From Paramecium sonneborni (taxonomy: Eukaryota > Ciliophora > Oligohymenophorea > Peniculida > Parameciidae), in the NCBI GenBank assembly GCA_905182985.1, contig CAJJDN010000044.1, forward strand, positions 146,708 to 210,707: a stretch of 64,000 nucleotides of DNA, written 5' to 3'. Shown here piece after piece: positions 1-12,586 of the stretch (position 1 is its first letter; each line of letters opens with the position of its first letter). Under the pieces are notes generated by a model. The model was given only the letters and a program-made list of their open reading frames with translations, did no database searches and was not told the origin of the DNA. The position numbers were made by a program, and so were the translations under genes.

Positions 1-753
1 TTGCTAATTGTATGTTTTTATCATCTCTATTATAGGCCTCCTTAATGGACTTTATCCTACTCCTAAATAACCTACAGAAACAGCTAAACCTATTACATTA
101 TCCAAGTATTACTATTTATTCTATTTAGATTTCTCAACAACAATCAAAGAATACAATATATTGTTGAGGATTTCACACAATCACATTTACCTCGAGAATT
201 ATATACCGAGGGGCCCAAAATTAAATTACGAGAAAGAATTTAAGCTTTAGAAGGACCTCAATGGACTTGTTAAAACAAACCTAAATTAAGAAAAGATCAA
301 GCTCATCAAGCTAATTAATATAATAAAAGTATAATAGACGATACTGCTAAAGATATGTCTATGGTCTATTTTCCTACTTGGAAAATTCAGTCTAAAGATA
401 AATGGAAGACTGAAAAAGGTTTTCTCACCACTGTTAATTCTAAATCTACAGAAACTCAATTTTATACTGATGTTTATATCGATGGTTTCGAGGTCTTAGG
501 AGATATATCTAGAAAATTTGATAAAGAAGAACTTCATCTCAAAGACTATCGTTATACATTTAAAACATCTAATGAACCTATCCCATCTATTTCTATCAGA
601 AAGGCTATGTAAGATAACATTTACAATCAATTATTTCATACAAACTCAAACCAACCCGATTTACTCACTAATACCAGACACCCAAAAATTTACAATAAAT
701 CTGTAAGGCAAGAAATTCTCACCATATCAAAAAAATAGAATAAAGATGAATGA
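1..753 (+). CDS. 3' end of an unrecognised gene (partial)
   Basis: The left edge cuts this gene. Two short introns are supported by frame: 10-35 (26 nt, GTATGT...TAG) and 106-128 (23 nt, GTATTA...TAG). With both removed one frame runs to the TGA at 751-753, giving about 234 residues. The visible protein is hydrophilic, with a proline-rich stretch near the start (NGLYPTPKQP) and a mixed charged middle and end (YIDGFEVLGDISRKF, LKDYRYTFKTSNEPIP). I see no signal peptide, membrane segment, zinc motif or catalytic motif, and I do not recognise a family. Coding is supported by the two consistent introns and by TAA/TAG used as glutamine. Confidence 0.6.
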
Positions 754-2213
754 TTTTATGCCTCACAATTATTATTTCACATTTTCAATTATATCTATTC
801 GAAGTTATTGATTTCTATATTTCCTATATTTAACAAATCATGAGTTAATTACTTTTTTGTTATTTTTTTATTCAACTATAATAATGAAAATTACACTAGT
901 TTTCTTTACTATTAATTTATACTTATTTATATATTTATTTTCATTTAGTTTCAGTTTTTGTTTCTTAAAAAAAGAAAAATATATAACTCCTCCAGGATTC
1001 AATTTATAACAAAAATTAATAAAATCTTTATTATAATAATTGAAGTTAGAATTAATTTAAATTAACAACAAAAATTTTATTGATTTCATCTTCTAAATCC
1101 CTCAATTAAAATTTATATTTTGAGTTCTTTATTGAAGATTTTTTAACACACATATTAATGAACATGAATCTAAACCTAATTTAAAAGTTAATATCCATAA
1201 AACTAGATAAAATTGAATAATAAATTTAATTTAAAAAGTTTATCCAAAAGATTAATATTTTATGAAGGTTTTTAAAATAATTTTGGATTTGAGAAAAAAT
1301 TTTAAATTGAATAACTAATTTTGTTTTTTAGTTTTTTATAAATTTAAAACTCTCAAAATTAAATCTAATTTTCATTTTTAATTTATTTAGAAGAAGAAAA
1401 CGATTTCTTTATGATCAATAAATTTAAATGGTTAGGACAAAACTCTTATAATTGTTATATTATTATTATATTCCGTTTATAATTTAAAGCTTTGATGTAG
1501 GAATGAATGAGTTTAGAAATTTTGGAATATATAACAAAAAAAAATTTATTCTAACAGATATTTATGATATATAACAATCATTTCTCTCATTTATTAATTT
1601 TTAATTTTATTTTGAATTTATCTTAAATAAAAAATATAATATAATATATAATTACAAATTAATTAATTAATCCTTGAATTAAATAAATTTTATGTTTCTA
1701 CTTTGCTATCAAGTTTCTCTCTGTTAAATATTTTGAATTCGCACATCTCATTATGATTTAATATTTTGCGACTTAACATTAATTTTTGGATTTTAAAAGC
1801 AGAAAATATTTTTTAATAAAATGAAGAAAAACTTGAAATTAAAAATAGTTTAGATTTTCATCTGTTTCAATTATTATTTTATTCTACAAAACCATTAGAC
1901 AAGTTCTAAAATATTTTTATGTATCATTATGAACAACATAAATAATTTGAAAAAATAGACATATATAAATTTTTTTTCCAAAATACTAATAATATATTAT
2001 CATTGTTTAAGTTTTGCATAAGATATTTTTATATAAAGATAGCTTTCTTGATTCTTAATTTATATATTATTTAAATAAGAATGTTTTAAGATCTTATATT
2101 TACTTGCGATGTAAGCAATTTAAAAAACAATTTGCCAAGACTTTTATGTTTGTACAACTCAAAGTTAGTGATTGGCAAATAAATATTAAATTAGAACAAA
2201 AATGAACTTACAT
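754..2213. other. AT-rich intergenic stretch, no gene seen
   Basis: About 1.5 kb between the TGA of the first gene and the kinase start. It is dominated by A/T runs with frequent TGA in all frames. The only structure noted is a 9-bp inverted repeat, ATTTGCCAA at 2130-2138 and TTGGCAAAT at 2172-2180, just upstream of the kinase start. I cannot assign it a function. Confidence 0.4.
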
Positions 2214-3370
2214 ATGAATTAAGAGAGAGATCTATTGACTTAAGTTCCTTTACAACTACAATAAGTTGGATATTTTAGTATTTAATATATATTTAAGATT
2301 AGAGAAAAAGCAATTTTGGGGTTTAAAGTTTCATATTATTGCTATGTTTAGAATGCTTAAAAGTCATTGAATTATTTGGGGGCAGCAGATAAGATGAAAC
2401 AGTTAAAGAAGTTACTTGATGGTTAAGCTTTGTACACTGACTTTAATAAAGATTATTTATTCACCAGTTGTTTAGTATAAAAAGAGGACTTAGAGGTATT
2501 ATTATATTTAACTTATTATTTTAGATTTCTAAATATTTGCAAGTCGAGACCGGAGAAATAAAATTGATTAAAAAAGTGAAAATAAAGATTAATTAATAAG
2601 TATGAGTATATAATTTATTTAAGTTAAAACTCTAGCAGGAAATTAAAATTGTTTTGGCACTTAATTACTAAAGGCATAAAAATATCCTAGAGATTGATGA
2701 AATTTATAAGGAATAAGAAGAAGTAATATTTATTATGAAGTACTGCAGAGGAGGAACTCTTTATAATTATTTAATGAAAAGAAATTACTAATTAGAATAA
2801 ACAGAAATAAAATTGATTATGAAGAAATTACTTAAGGGAGTGAAACATATGCATAAATTAGGAATTATTCATAGAGATCTAAAATTAGATAATGTGGTTT
2901 TTGAATAGGAAAATAATATAAAATCAATTAAAATCATAGATTTTGGATTTGCTGTAGAATTAGGTTATTAAAATTTAGTTAGATGTGGTACACCTGGATA
3001 CATGGCTCCAGAAATTTTAAATTAAGAAGATTATAATGAATTAGTTGATATTTATAGTTTAGGAAGCATATTTCATTCTCTATTGTCAGGTTAAAAATTG
3101 TATTCAGAATATTAAGATAAGGATCATTTAATACTTTTGAACAAGTTAAATAAATTTAGAGTTTCTACTAAGATCATAAATACAGAATAAAGATAACTAC
3201 TTCTTTTGATGATAGGACATAAGAAGCATCGGCCTTCAGCTTCATTTTGTTTGAATCATTAATTTTTTAAAAAGAAATGTGAAATATCTCATCCAATAGA
3301 AAATTAAGTAAAGCAATTATGTTTTCCAAATCTAAAAAATCCTTTTAGAAAACAATCTTTAATTGGTTGA
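2214..3370 (+). CDS. Ser/Thr protein kinase with a novel-looking N-terminal domain
   Basis: About 367 residues. Introns at 2496-2524 (29 nt) and 2600-2623 (24 nt, AAG end; a 36-nt version ending TAG also keeps frame). The kinase core has TGEIKLIKK (beta-3 lysine region), a canonical catalytic loop HRDLKLDN near residue 200, IDFGFA as the DFG motif and GTPGYMAPE in the activation segment, so it should be active. No clear glycine-rich loop is visible. The first ~110 residues (KAILGFKVSYYCYV...) precede the kinase domain and resemble the PH-like leader of the kinase at 12587-13861. The start at 2214 was chosen because that frame stays open and protein-like; an in-frame ATG at 2394 is the alternative. 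Substrate unknown. Confidence 0.8.
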
Positions 3371-4500
3371 CTATTGAAATTATTTATTTGAATTTATGCT
3401 CATAATTCATTTTTTTCAAATATAATTATATTTAATATTACTTAGGAAATTAAATTTTTTTTTATTTTTATACTCCAAGAAATCCAAGAATCAAGGCTTC
3501 TTTAAAGTCTGAATTTTATTGATCTACGCTTTTCATATAATAATAATGTCTTTCCATTAAGTATTTTTTATGAACTCTAAAATTCTTTTTAAATAAATGA
3601 TCTTTTTTTTCAATTTATCTATATATTTTTCAATCTCTTATTAAATTTGTTCTGTAAATCTAAGTAATTTTTTTCTTATAACAAAAACTAAAGACTCTCA
3701 AAGAAATATTGAATGAATTGAAACGGTAAAATCTAGTTGTAAACTGACTCTACTCCTAAAATCTTTAAAGTATCGATTTAATAATATTTCATTTTATTTA
3801 ATCTATACAGTCTTCAAATGGTAAATATTATAAGCGAGTATATTGTTCTTTCTTTGAAATGAGATTTTAGAGAATTCACAAAAATTAAATCTATATATAA
3901 ATATAATATAAATATTTTGATTTAAAAATAAATAAATTTGAAAAATTAGATATAAAATAGTTAATACAAAGGGTGCAGCATTTACTTGTAATTGAGATCC
4001 CTCAAATTACTTTTTTTAATAGTTTAGCTTAGGATAGTTAAGTTCAATATTAAGATAGTTATTCCTTCTTATGCTTTATATATGATTGAATATGTCATGA
4101 ATTCTTAAATTTTATAATTATGAAATAAATTTATTATTTTGTTAGTTAGATGATGTATAAATCGATTTCATTTTTATATCGAGTATGAATAGTTTTTAAA
4201 AGATCAATTAAAAATTAATAATAAAAATAAGTTTGTGTATTGAAATTTATAGCTTCATCATTTTTGAAATTTAATTTAATCTAAAGCTAAATCTTTTCAG
4301 TTAAGCAATTTTCTTAGATCACTCAAAAAAATTGTATAATTTTAGTTAATGGATTGACAATGAAATTAATTTAGAGAAATAATATTATTGAAATATATTT
4401 ATTACAAGGAATCTACAAAGATAAGATAATGGATATTTAGTGTAAATGATATTTGAAAATATTATTCTAAAAAATAAAATTGATAATATATATATAAATA
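3371..4500. other. AT-rich intergenic stretch, no gene seen
   Basis: About 1.1 kb between the kinase stop and the phosphatase start. I see only A/T-rich sequence with scattered TGA codons, no intron-like GTA...TAG pairs that would join open frames, and no RNA-gene folding that I can defend. Confidence 0.4.
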
Positions 4501-7227
4501 ATGGGATCTAAATTGAGTATAGATAAGCATGTTTCAAACTTAGAAGACATTTTAGAACTCAATACGAAATTATTAGAGAAGATTAAATTCGATAGTAACA
4601 TTCCTGAAAGCATAACTTAGCACTTAAAAGTATATATATTTCAAAATAATCAGATTTGGAAATTTTAAGAGGAGAAGCACCCTTTAAAGAAGGTTAGATC
4701 TGAACCAATAAATTTAAGTACTATTTAGACAAGTGGTTTTAATTTTCTTTCAACTGAATGTTATCTGGTATTATTGGTATATAAGAAAGCTTAAGAAGGT
4801 AAAATTGTATAATTAATATAGAGTATAATCAATTCACAAACTTTCCACATCAGATGTGGGGTGTTGTTGAATCTTATTCTAATTTGACCCCTAGAGGATT
4901 AGAAGAACCAGTGGCAGCATCTGAAAGTCATCTTGAATCATTTTTGTTACCTTAAAGATAATAAAATCCATCGACTTCAAATATTTATGAGTATATGATA
5001 TTTGTATGGAATGGGAAAACTGCTAATCCATTAATAAAAGCATCAGCATTATCAAATGCTTTTGAATTAGAAAATTTGTTAAATAGAGGAAGAGACCCAT
5101 TACTTGAAATCCTATTTAGTGGTGGCATTATTAAAAATAAAAAATTATCTAAAGGATCGATATTAACATTATAAAGTAGTGCATAAACATCATTACCTAC
5201 AAATATTGAAGGTGAAAATTAAGTTAGAGAAACTGTATATTTATTTAATTTTCTATTTCCTATTCCAGAAAAGAAGAAGGAGTTCTCTAAATTAGCAGAT
5301 TTTCTAGCAAAAAAATAAAATACATAAGCATATGCTAAATAATTTATACATGTTGATTTAAATGATGAACAAATTCAAAATACAAATAACAATAAAATAT
5401 TTTAAAAGCCAAAATTTAATTTAAGAGAATCTTTAACTAGTAGAGATGCATAACCTAGAGATGCATTTAAAGAATTAGCATTACCTAGAAGAAATTCTAA
5501 TGAAATTAAAAATAAAATAAATGAAATTTCAGTTGAAGGATCTCCATCTATTTCTAAAGAAAGTTCAAAACCAATTTCTAGTCGTTCAAGAGAAAATAAT
5601 AGATATGAAGATATTAGTCCTTAATAGAAGCCAATTATACTTAATAATAATAATAATAATACGTTTTAATTTAATTTACCTACATAAATGAAAAATAAAG
5701 TACCTGCAATAAACATTCCAAAACTTGATTTAAATTGTAAAACATAATCACAAGAAGTCATTATTGGTGTTCCATTAATTGAAGGTGTAGAATTTAATGA
5801 AAATGAAAAAGTGAAGCCGATGAAACTACCATTAGCAAGTTTGAAATTATAAAGAGATGATACTACATATTAAGATATAGAATAGGAAGATTCAAATGGA
5901 TTTAATTTTGATATTAGAGATACTGACAGAAAAAAACTAAAAATTTAACATTTTGCAGAATAATGTTCATCTGTAATACCTAATTTTTTATATGTTGGAG
6001 GTGAATAGATAGCATATAATAAAGAAGTCTTAAAATAAATAGGTGTTACTCATGTAGTAAATTGTGCAGGTGATGTATGTAAAAATAAATATCCTGATGA
6101 TTTCTTTTATTAGACTTATTATTTAAAAGATTCTAAAACTGAAAATATTGAATGCATTTTTTATGAAGTTATAGGTATTATAGAAAATGCAAAGAAGAAT
6201 AATGGAAAAGTATTGATTCATTGTGTATAAGGAGTATCAAGATCAGTTTCTTTATGTATTGCTTATTTAATTATATCTCAATAAATTACATATTCTTAAG
6301 CATTTGATATAATAAAGAAGAATAGAGGAGTAGCATCCCCAAATATGGGATTTACTGTTTAATTGTTATTATTTTAAAAGCGTTTATAAGCATCATATGA
6401 TAGTATACCTATTGCTCCAAGAGTATTTGCAGTTGGAAGAGGAGTTAGTGGACCTTAGAGTATTGTATGTAGAATGTTAATGGATTAATTATATTCTGGT
6501 AAAGTTTTGAGAACATTTGATAGTAGAGGAGTCTTTTTAGTACTTACAGAACATGATTTATACTTATGGATTGGACCTTAATGCAATAAAACAGAAAAGT
6601 ATTTCAATTTTATATCATAGATTCATTCAATATGCACTTGATTATACTAAATTTTTGAAATAATTTGAAAAAGCACCTAATATATAACCTATTTTAATGG
6701 AAGCTGAAAATGAATCAGATATTTTTTGGGGTTTATGGGGTATTGTTGGAAAACCAGCAATTATTTGTTAAAAAATAAGAGAATGGGATTAATGGTATGA
6801 AGAAGTTGATGAAAATGAATTTAATAAAGAAAAAGAATCAAATATATAATTATATAGTTCTGATAGGGTAGAAGAAACTCATGTTGAAAAAAAAGCGTTT
6901 TATATCTATCCTAATTCAGATGATTATTTATTGATATTTGATCTAGAAGATTTGGATTAATCTTAATTATTCATTTTAATTAAAGAAATTAATTAATAAG
7001 TACTTTAAGTATATGTTTGGAGAGGATAAGAATGGGCTGGAAATGATGATGTAATATATCTATTCATTATTCTAGGACGAGTAATATTTTGTTCATGAAA
7101 TTATAAGCAAAAATTATTCATACATTAATGAAAGAAATATTTACGTATTCTAAGAAGTAACTATGATACTTTTATAAATTAGGAACCTAATGATGAAAGT
7201 GATGTATTTCTTGACTGCTTTTCATGA
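4501..7227 (+). CDS. Dual-specificity phosphatase with gelsolin-like repeats
   Basis: 876 residues after removing introns 4799-4821, 6599-6620, 7051-7075 and 7157-7182 (23, 22, 25 and 26 nt); the spliced length is an exact multiple of three. It begins MGSKLS, a good N-myristoylation signal. Order: an N-terminal gelsolin-like segment (VYIFQNNQIWKF, then QMWGVVE), a second one, a Ser/Asn/Gln-rich linker, the phosphatase domain (about 490-630) with the loop HCVQGVSRS near residue 566 matching HCxxGxxRS, and further gelsolin-like repeats ending QEEPNDESDVFLDCF. The phosphatase plus gelsolin layout recalls plant MKP1-type phosphatases. Inference: a membrane-anchored phosphatase, possibly linked to actin or a MAP-kinase-like pathway. 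The catalytic Cys and Arg are present. Confidence 0.88.
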
Positions 7228-8264
7228 CTTTAATTCAATATTATACAATTTTTCATTTATTATTTTTTTTTGAATTCTTTTAGTAAATCTTTAATTTTAA
7301 ATCGTAATAAAATTTAAAATATAAATATTTTACTTAATTTCTAATCAAGATGCTTTATAATTTACAAATTTAAGTATAAAATAATAAAATTCTAAGCCCT
7401 TATTACCACTAAGTCTAAATTTTTTATCCATTTTGATTAAAATTAAAATTTAAAAATCTCCTTTTTTATAAAGTAAAATTAGATTCCAAAATTTTTATTG
7501 TTTAATAAATTTCATTTAACTAAGATATACATTTATATTCTTTAAGCATTAGAATAATATCAATACTCAAAATATATTTTTTGTTTTTTTAATTATAAAA
7601 CCACTTGGGAATTATTAAATTAAAAAAATGATTTTCTTCTCATGGTTTAATTAATTAATCAAAAAAATACTATAAGTACTATTAAATTTTGCTATAAAAA
7701 TCTAAATTAACTTATAAATTAAGATAAACTGTTTATAAAAGACATAAAAATAATTAATCTTGATGGATAATTAACTATTTAAAAACACATTGATAATTTA
7801 AATACCTTTTTTAATACGTATTAGTTGGATATGCATTTAATGATCTAAAACAATTTAAAGTAATTCAAAAATTTAAATCTATTTAAATTAATTCAATTAA
7901 TAATTAAAAAAAAATATTTAGAATAGCTTAATTATTATAGAAGTACAAGTTAAATTTTTTATAGGTATTATTCAATCATTTCAGACAATATTGAACATGA
8001 AAGTTTATAATGAATCAGAAACTCTAAAAAGTTTATAAAAATTTCTCTTTTGACATTAAAATAATATAATTATATGTCTATTATTTAAAATACTATTAGA
8101 AATGAAAAAAAATACAATTCTTATAATCTTCATAGCTAACAATAATTTTAGAGATCGAAAGTTTAAAGAATTGTTATATTGGCATATTTTAATATCATTA
8201 ATAAAAAAAATAAACTTTAAAATGGAAATTTAAATTCTGAATATATATTTATATAAATGAAAAA
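7228..8264. other. AT-rich intergenic stretch, no gene seen
   Basis: About 1 kb lying between two convergent genes. It holds A/T runs and short open stretches only; no conserved motif or convincing intron pair was found on either strand. Confidence 0.4.
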
Positions 8265-10214
8265 TCACCATTAACTTAATTCTGCTTACCATTATTAAAT
8301 AAATTAATTTTAACAGTTTATATCTAAAACGTTTTATCTATAGATCTCTAGTCCTTTGCTTGGTTTTATTGTAAAGAAATTCAAATGTTCAAGATAAATA
8401 TCATATGATAGATATTGTAAAATAGGAGTACATTAGAATTCCTAAAATAGTAAATTGTGAAAATCAGGATTAAAATGAGGGCTAATAAACAAAAATAATA
8501 TGTTCACGTAAGTTTAATTATAATATGAATCATATTAACATTTTTAGAGTAATTTTTCAAAATAAGAAACATTTTTATTTAATAGGGCAGCTAATTCTTT
8601 AAGATTTATTTTATTTAACAAAAATTTGTATAAATTTATTAATCCTTTTGGTAATTCTTTATTAGATATTAGTAGTTTGTATAGTTTTAAAAGAACAAAT
8701 TCTGATTTGATCTCAAAATCAATGTCATTAAAACAATCAATATATTATTAAACAGATTCTAATTAATATTCATGTTGACTCAGAAACTAAGAAAGTCCTA
8801 AATATAAACTTGCTTCAAAAATTAATTCTTTTTAATCTTTTAAATGAAATTCAATTTTTAACTGCTATCTAATCAATTCTAATAGTTAAAACTTTTCATT
8901 ATTATCTTTTATAGATGTTCTTTTATTAGCTTCATTTTTAAATAGATCTTAAAAAACATTTCTTAAAATATCTAATAATCTCCATTTATGAATTTTCCTT
9001 TATTTTCTAGATATAATAGATTTAGCTAGATATCTTATATCAAAAATTAAAGAAACTATTTATTTTAGGCAAATCACAACATCCTGACCTGAGAAAATAG
9101 CTAAATTAAATGAATCATATAATGATGCAATAACAGATTGAAAAGGGACTATTTCATAAATTTAAATATCTTGATTAATATTAGGTTTCTGGATGTTAAG
9201 TTATAATTTGTCATGAATTAATTTACAATTAAATCTTGATTAATATAATTAGAATATGGCCAATTTAAGATTTGAATTAGAGGTTTTGGATAATTCACTA
9301 ATGATGATATTGCATTATGAATCAATTAAATAATGGTAATAATAGAAAATGATTTCAAGAATAAATTGTGAAAAATCTTAAGAAATAAAATCAATTTTTT
9401 ATAGTTCATCAAATTTTGAAAGTAAAATAATGGATTTAAGTTTACATTCTATGTTCAAAATTGATTCTTATTCAATAATATATTTAGTATTAGATTAGGA
9501 TAGAATGTTTCTTATTCTTAATAAATCTAAAGCTTTTGAATAAGGAAGATGATGTTATAATTAATTAATCATTTAAGGTAAATCAATATAAAGATCTTCA
9601 ATTTATTTAGTTTCTTTTAGATTATAGATAGGATTCCAACAATTAGGTACTATTTATGTCCAATAAGAATAAAGTAAATCAAAAGCAAATAATGATACTG
9701 AAATATTAGTTGATTTTCCAACTGATATCAAATAATCACTTATATTGATAGATTCAAGTTAAAGTACATTTTTAGGTTTAATAACTTAATCAATTTTTTA
9801 AAGTGCCAATTTGACACTACTCATTTCTGGAGATTTAATAAGTTCTTGTATTTAAGAGATTATAATTTAATCTTCATCAATAAGTTTACTAAAAACTTCA
9901 GTGTTTTTACTTATGTTTTAGTTAATTTCAAGTTGCATTTATTTTTATTGTTTGACTTAGTAAATGTCTCCAGTTTCAAACATTTTACATAAATTATCAC
10001 CTAATGATTCTCTGATTTACTTTTATAATTCTAATACTTATTCTTAATTCATTTCTTTAATTGCTTTAAGATTTTCTTCATCAATTTTTTAATATTCTTA
10101 TTCACTTAATCCATGAAATTAGGCACGATTAGGTTAAGTTGGAATATCAACTTTGAATGTTTAAGGGAAAGGAATAGGATCTTATTATTATTGGATTTCT
10201 TTTTTTAACTTCAT
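8265..10214 (-). CDS. Unrecognised 649-residue helical protein, weakly RPAP1-like N-terminus
   Basis: One intronless frame of exactly 650 codons runs from ATG at 10214-10212 to TGA at 8267-8265. It is Leu/Ile/Lys/Gln-rich and predicted helical by eye, with no membrane segment or signal peptide. Near residues 30-55 the stretch RAQFHGLSEQEYQKIDEEN, followed by LKAIKEMNQEQVLELQKQI, resembles the N-terminal helix of RPAP1 (an RNA polymerase II-associated protein), in which a 'MSxEEIxExxxxL' pattern is typical. The rest gives no recognisable domain. It is divergent with adenylate kinase, with about 50 bp between the start codons, which implies a shared promoter. The RPAP1 idea is a weak inference. 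Confidence 0.7.
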
Positions 10215-10265
10215 ACGCTAAGCAAAAAGTGATTATTTCATTAAATAAATATATATATATTAGAT
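10215..10265. promoter_or_regulatory. Divergent promoter region of about 50 bp
   Basis: The start codons at 10214 (minus) and 10266 (plus) face away from each other with only A/T-rich sequence between, so both genes must be transcribed from this short interval. No specific element is identified. Confidence 0.4.
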
Positions 10266-11079
10266 ATGAAAAATCTCTTAATAAGATATGCAACTAGTAT
10301 TGCTAAGCCAGGATAATAATTCCTTGTTTTATTTGGTGCTCCAGGAGTAATAAAAGTTTATTAAAATAGGTTGGCAAAGGTACTTTTGCAAAATTATTGA
10401 TTAATGATACTAAATTTAACCACATATCAACAGGAGATGAAATTCGTAAGATTTTGAAAGGTAATACCTCTAAATCATTTGATCCAAAATTAATTGTTAC
10501 AATTAAAGATATCGTAGCAAAAGGTGGTCTTGTATCAGATGAAATTGTGATGAATATTTTACAAGAAAAGTTAAAAGAGCCGGAGTCAACAAAAGGAGTG
10601 ATTTTAGATGGATTTCCAAGAACATTGAGATAATTAGACTTATATGAAAAGATTTTACCTACAAATGTTGTTGTTAATGTAACTTTAAGAGCAGATATTT
10701 TACTTGAAAAATTAGCTGCGTAATATTTTAAAAAAATATATAATAAGTCGTCGTACATGTGTTTCTTGTGGAACTGCTTTTAATGTTTGTGATATTAATA
10801 GAGATGGTTATGTTATGGAACCATTAAATCCAAAGAAAGAAGGTATTTGTGATGCATGTGGTGGTAAATTAGTGGTTAGAGATGATGATAAAAAAGAAGT
10901 ATAATAATCAAAATTATATTTAGGTTATTGAATAAAGAATGAAGGAATATGATGAAAAAACACATCCTTTATTAGATAGATATAGAGCTATGGGAGTTGT
11001 CATAGATTTCGAAGTTAAAAGAGGAAAAAAAGATTATCCTAGATTATGGGATTTAGTAAAATCAAAATTAAGAGTCTGA
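10266..11079 (+). CDS. Adenylate kinase, long form with zinc-type lid
   Basis: 245 residues; introns 10347-10369, 10720-10747 (AAG end) and 10899-10923. Catalyses ATP + AMP to 2 ADP. The P-loop GAPGVGKGT is split by intron 1 exactly between G and V. AMP-binding features follow (HISTGDEIRK, then GVILDGFPRTLRQ), and the lid begins RRTCVSCG and carries the second cysteine pair CDACGG, a four-cysteine zinc lid. The C-terminal part has THPLLDRYRAMG. The basic leader MKNLLIRYATSIAK could be a mitochondrial targeting sequence, so a mitochondrial isoform (AK2-like) is possible. Divergent with the gene at 8265-10214. All key residues are present, and the length fits the family. Confidence 0.95.
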
Positions 11080-11271
11080 AATAATTATTATTTAGTACAT
11101 CATTTTTATTCAACATCTTGTTATATACTATTTTATTCTTATTACGATTTATATAATTCTAATTTTATTTAATATTGGAAGTTATTACTATTTACCATTT
11201 TATTTTATATATTAATTAATATTTAATTAAATAAAAAGAAAAAGCAATAAACATTATAGATTAGATAAATT

Positions 11272-12244
11272 TCAAAAGGAGCTTTTTCTTTCAGGAATAT
11301 TCTCTTGGCTCTCATATAAAATCGAGCTTGTAAAAATTTATTATTTTTGTTGAATCGGGCCTATTCTAATTGGTTGGCCTTCTAATTTAATTTTTGTTAT
11401 TAAATATTGTAATGGCTCACTTTAAACTAATTCTTTAATTGAAAATATATCATTTAAATATTTCTATAAAAGTTCTAACCTTTCTCGAATAAATAATGGA
11501 TTTTCATTTGTTTATGATATGATCTTTCTTTTTGGATAAACTGGCAATTCAACTTTTAAATTTTCTTTTTATAGCATAATATGATATTCTCTCAAATCAC
11601 TATATCTTGAAATAAATTTATAATTTGTTGTCTTTTTAGTATCAGTTAAAGTTATTGTATATAAAACAACGTCTTCCTAAATTAAATAATCATCTATGCT
11701 AAAATGATATCTTTAAACATATCCAGTAGTATTAAAACTAGATTTACTTTTAGATTTAATATTCTTAGGCTATTTAATTTCTTGTCTTTCCAAAAAAGAT
11801 CTCTTTAACTCATCCATTTATAACCAACAAACTTCTTTATCATATTCTCCACTATTAGTTAATTAAAGAGATTCTTAATATAATTATTGCTGAGGAAGTA
11901 ACTCTTTAATGGATTTAAATGATTGTAATTATTTAATATTTAAAATGCCTTCTAAATATTACTATAATTCTTTGCCCTAGATAGAACTCATAAATTACTC
12001 TTTATTTAATTCCAGCAACAGAATTTTTGGTTCTTCCAAAAATCTTTCGACCTGGAAATAAGGGAAGATTTAAATGAAGTTTAAAGTTAGAATTTTTATC
12101 GATTATTTTATCATTTAAAGCTTTCAAGTCTGAATATCTTTTGGAAATCTTTTTATGACCTTCTGAACAAAAAATGTTGATCTAATAATATACTTTATCA
12201 TCAATAGTTTGATAATCATCAATGGTGACAGTATATGTTAACAT
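11272..12244 (-). CDS. Protein with two PX-like domains
   Basis: 316 residues with one 22-nt intron at 11977-11998. The N-terminal half reads as a PX (phosphoinositide-binding) domain: RYSDLKALND, then LPLFPGRKIFGRTKN with the proline-rich PX loop, then QRGKELQQYLEGIL. The second half repeats it: RYSDLREYHIML, then LPVYPKRKII, then RERLELLQKYLNDIF. Both copies therefore show the conserved R(Y/F)SD motif and the C-terminal helix. A tandem PX layout suggests a peripheral endosomal or vacuolar membrane protein that binds PI3P. No SNX BAR domain, TM helix or kinase is attached. Membrane role is inferred from family knowledge. Confidence 0.85.
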
Positions 12245-12362
12245 TATAAAAAATAAAAATGATTATCTATTGATATATAATCAAATAATAAAAATTCAAG
12301 CTAAGTATTATTAAATTGTCTTAAGAAGATTTATTGTTTATTTTATCTTAAAATAATACCTT

Positions 12363-12524
12363 ATGGGGTGTGCAACAAGCAAAAAATATAAATGCACTTT
12401 GAATGAGTAAGCTACTCCTTCAATAAATGTGAGTCACTCTTAAACTCATTTTAATTCTATGCAATTGAAAACAAAAATACAACCTGATACTCCTGACTTT
12501 CTACAGAATATAAAAAAGAAATGA
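12363..12524 (+). CDS. 53-residue protein with MGC acylation motif
   Basis: A single exon of 54 codons. It begins MGCATSKKYKC: Gly2 for N-myristoylation, Cys3 for palmitoylation and a following SKK basic patch, the classic dual-lipid membrane anchor. The remainder (TLNEQATPSINVSH...) is polar, with no domain. It lies between two minus-strand genes, about 60 bp from the kinase-like gene stop at 12587. It may be a real tiny lipid-anchored protein or the surviving first exon of a longer gene. Coding is supported by the motif and codon use only. Confidence 0.5.
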
Positions 12525-12586
12525 AACTTAACAAATTTAAAGAATTGAAAATATATCATGAACATATATTTTATAGAAATTTACAA

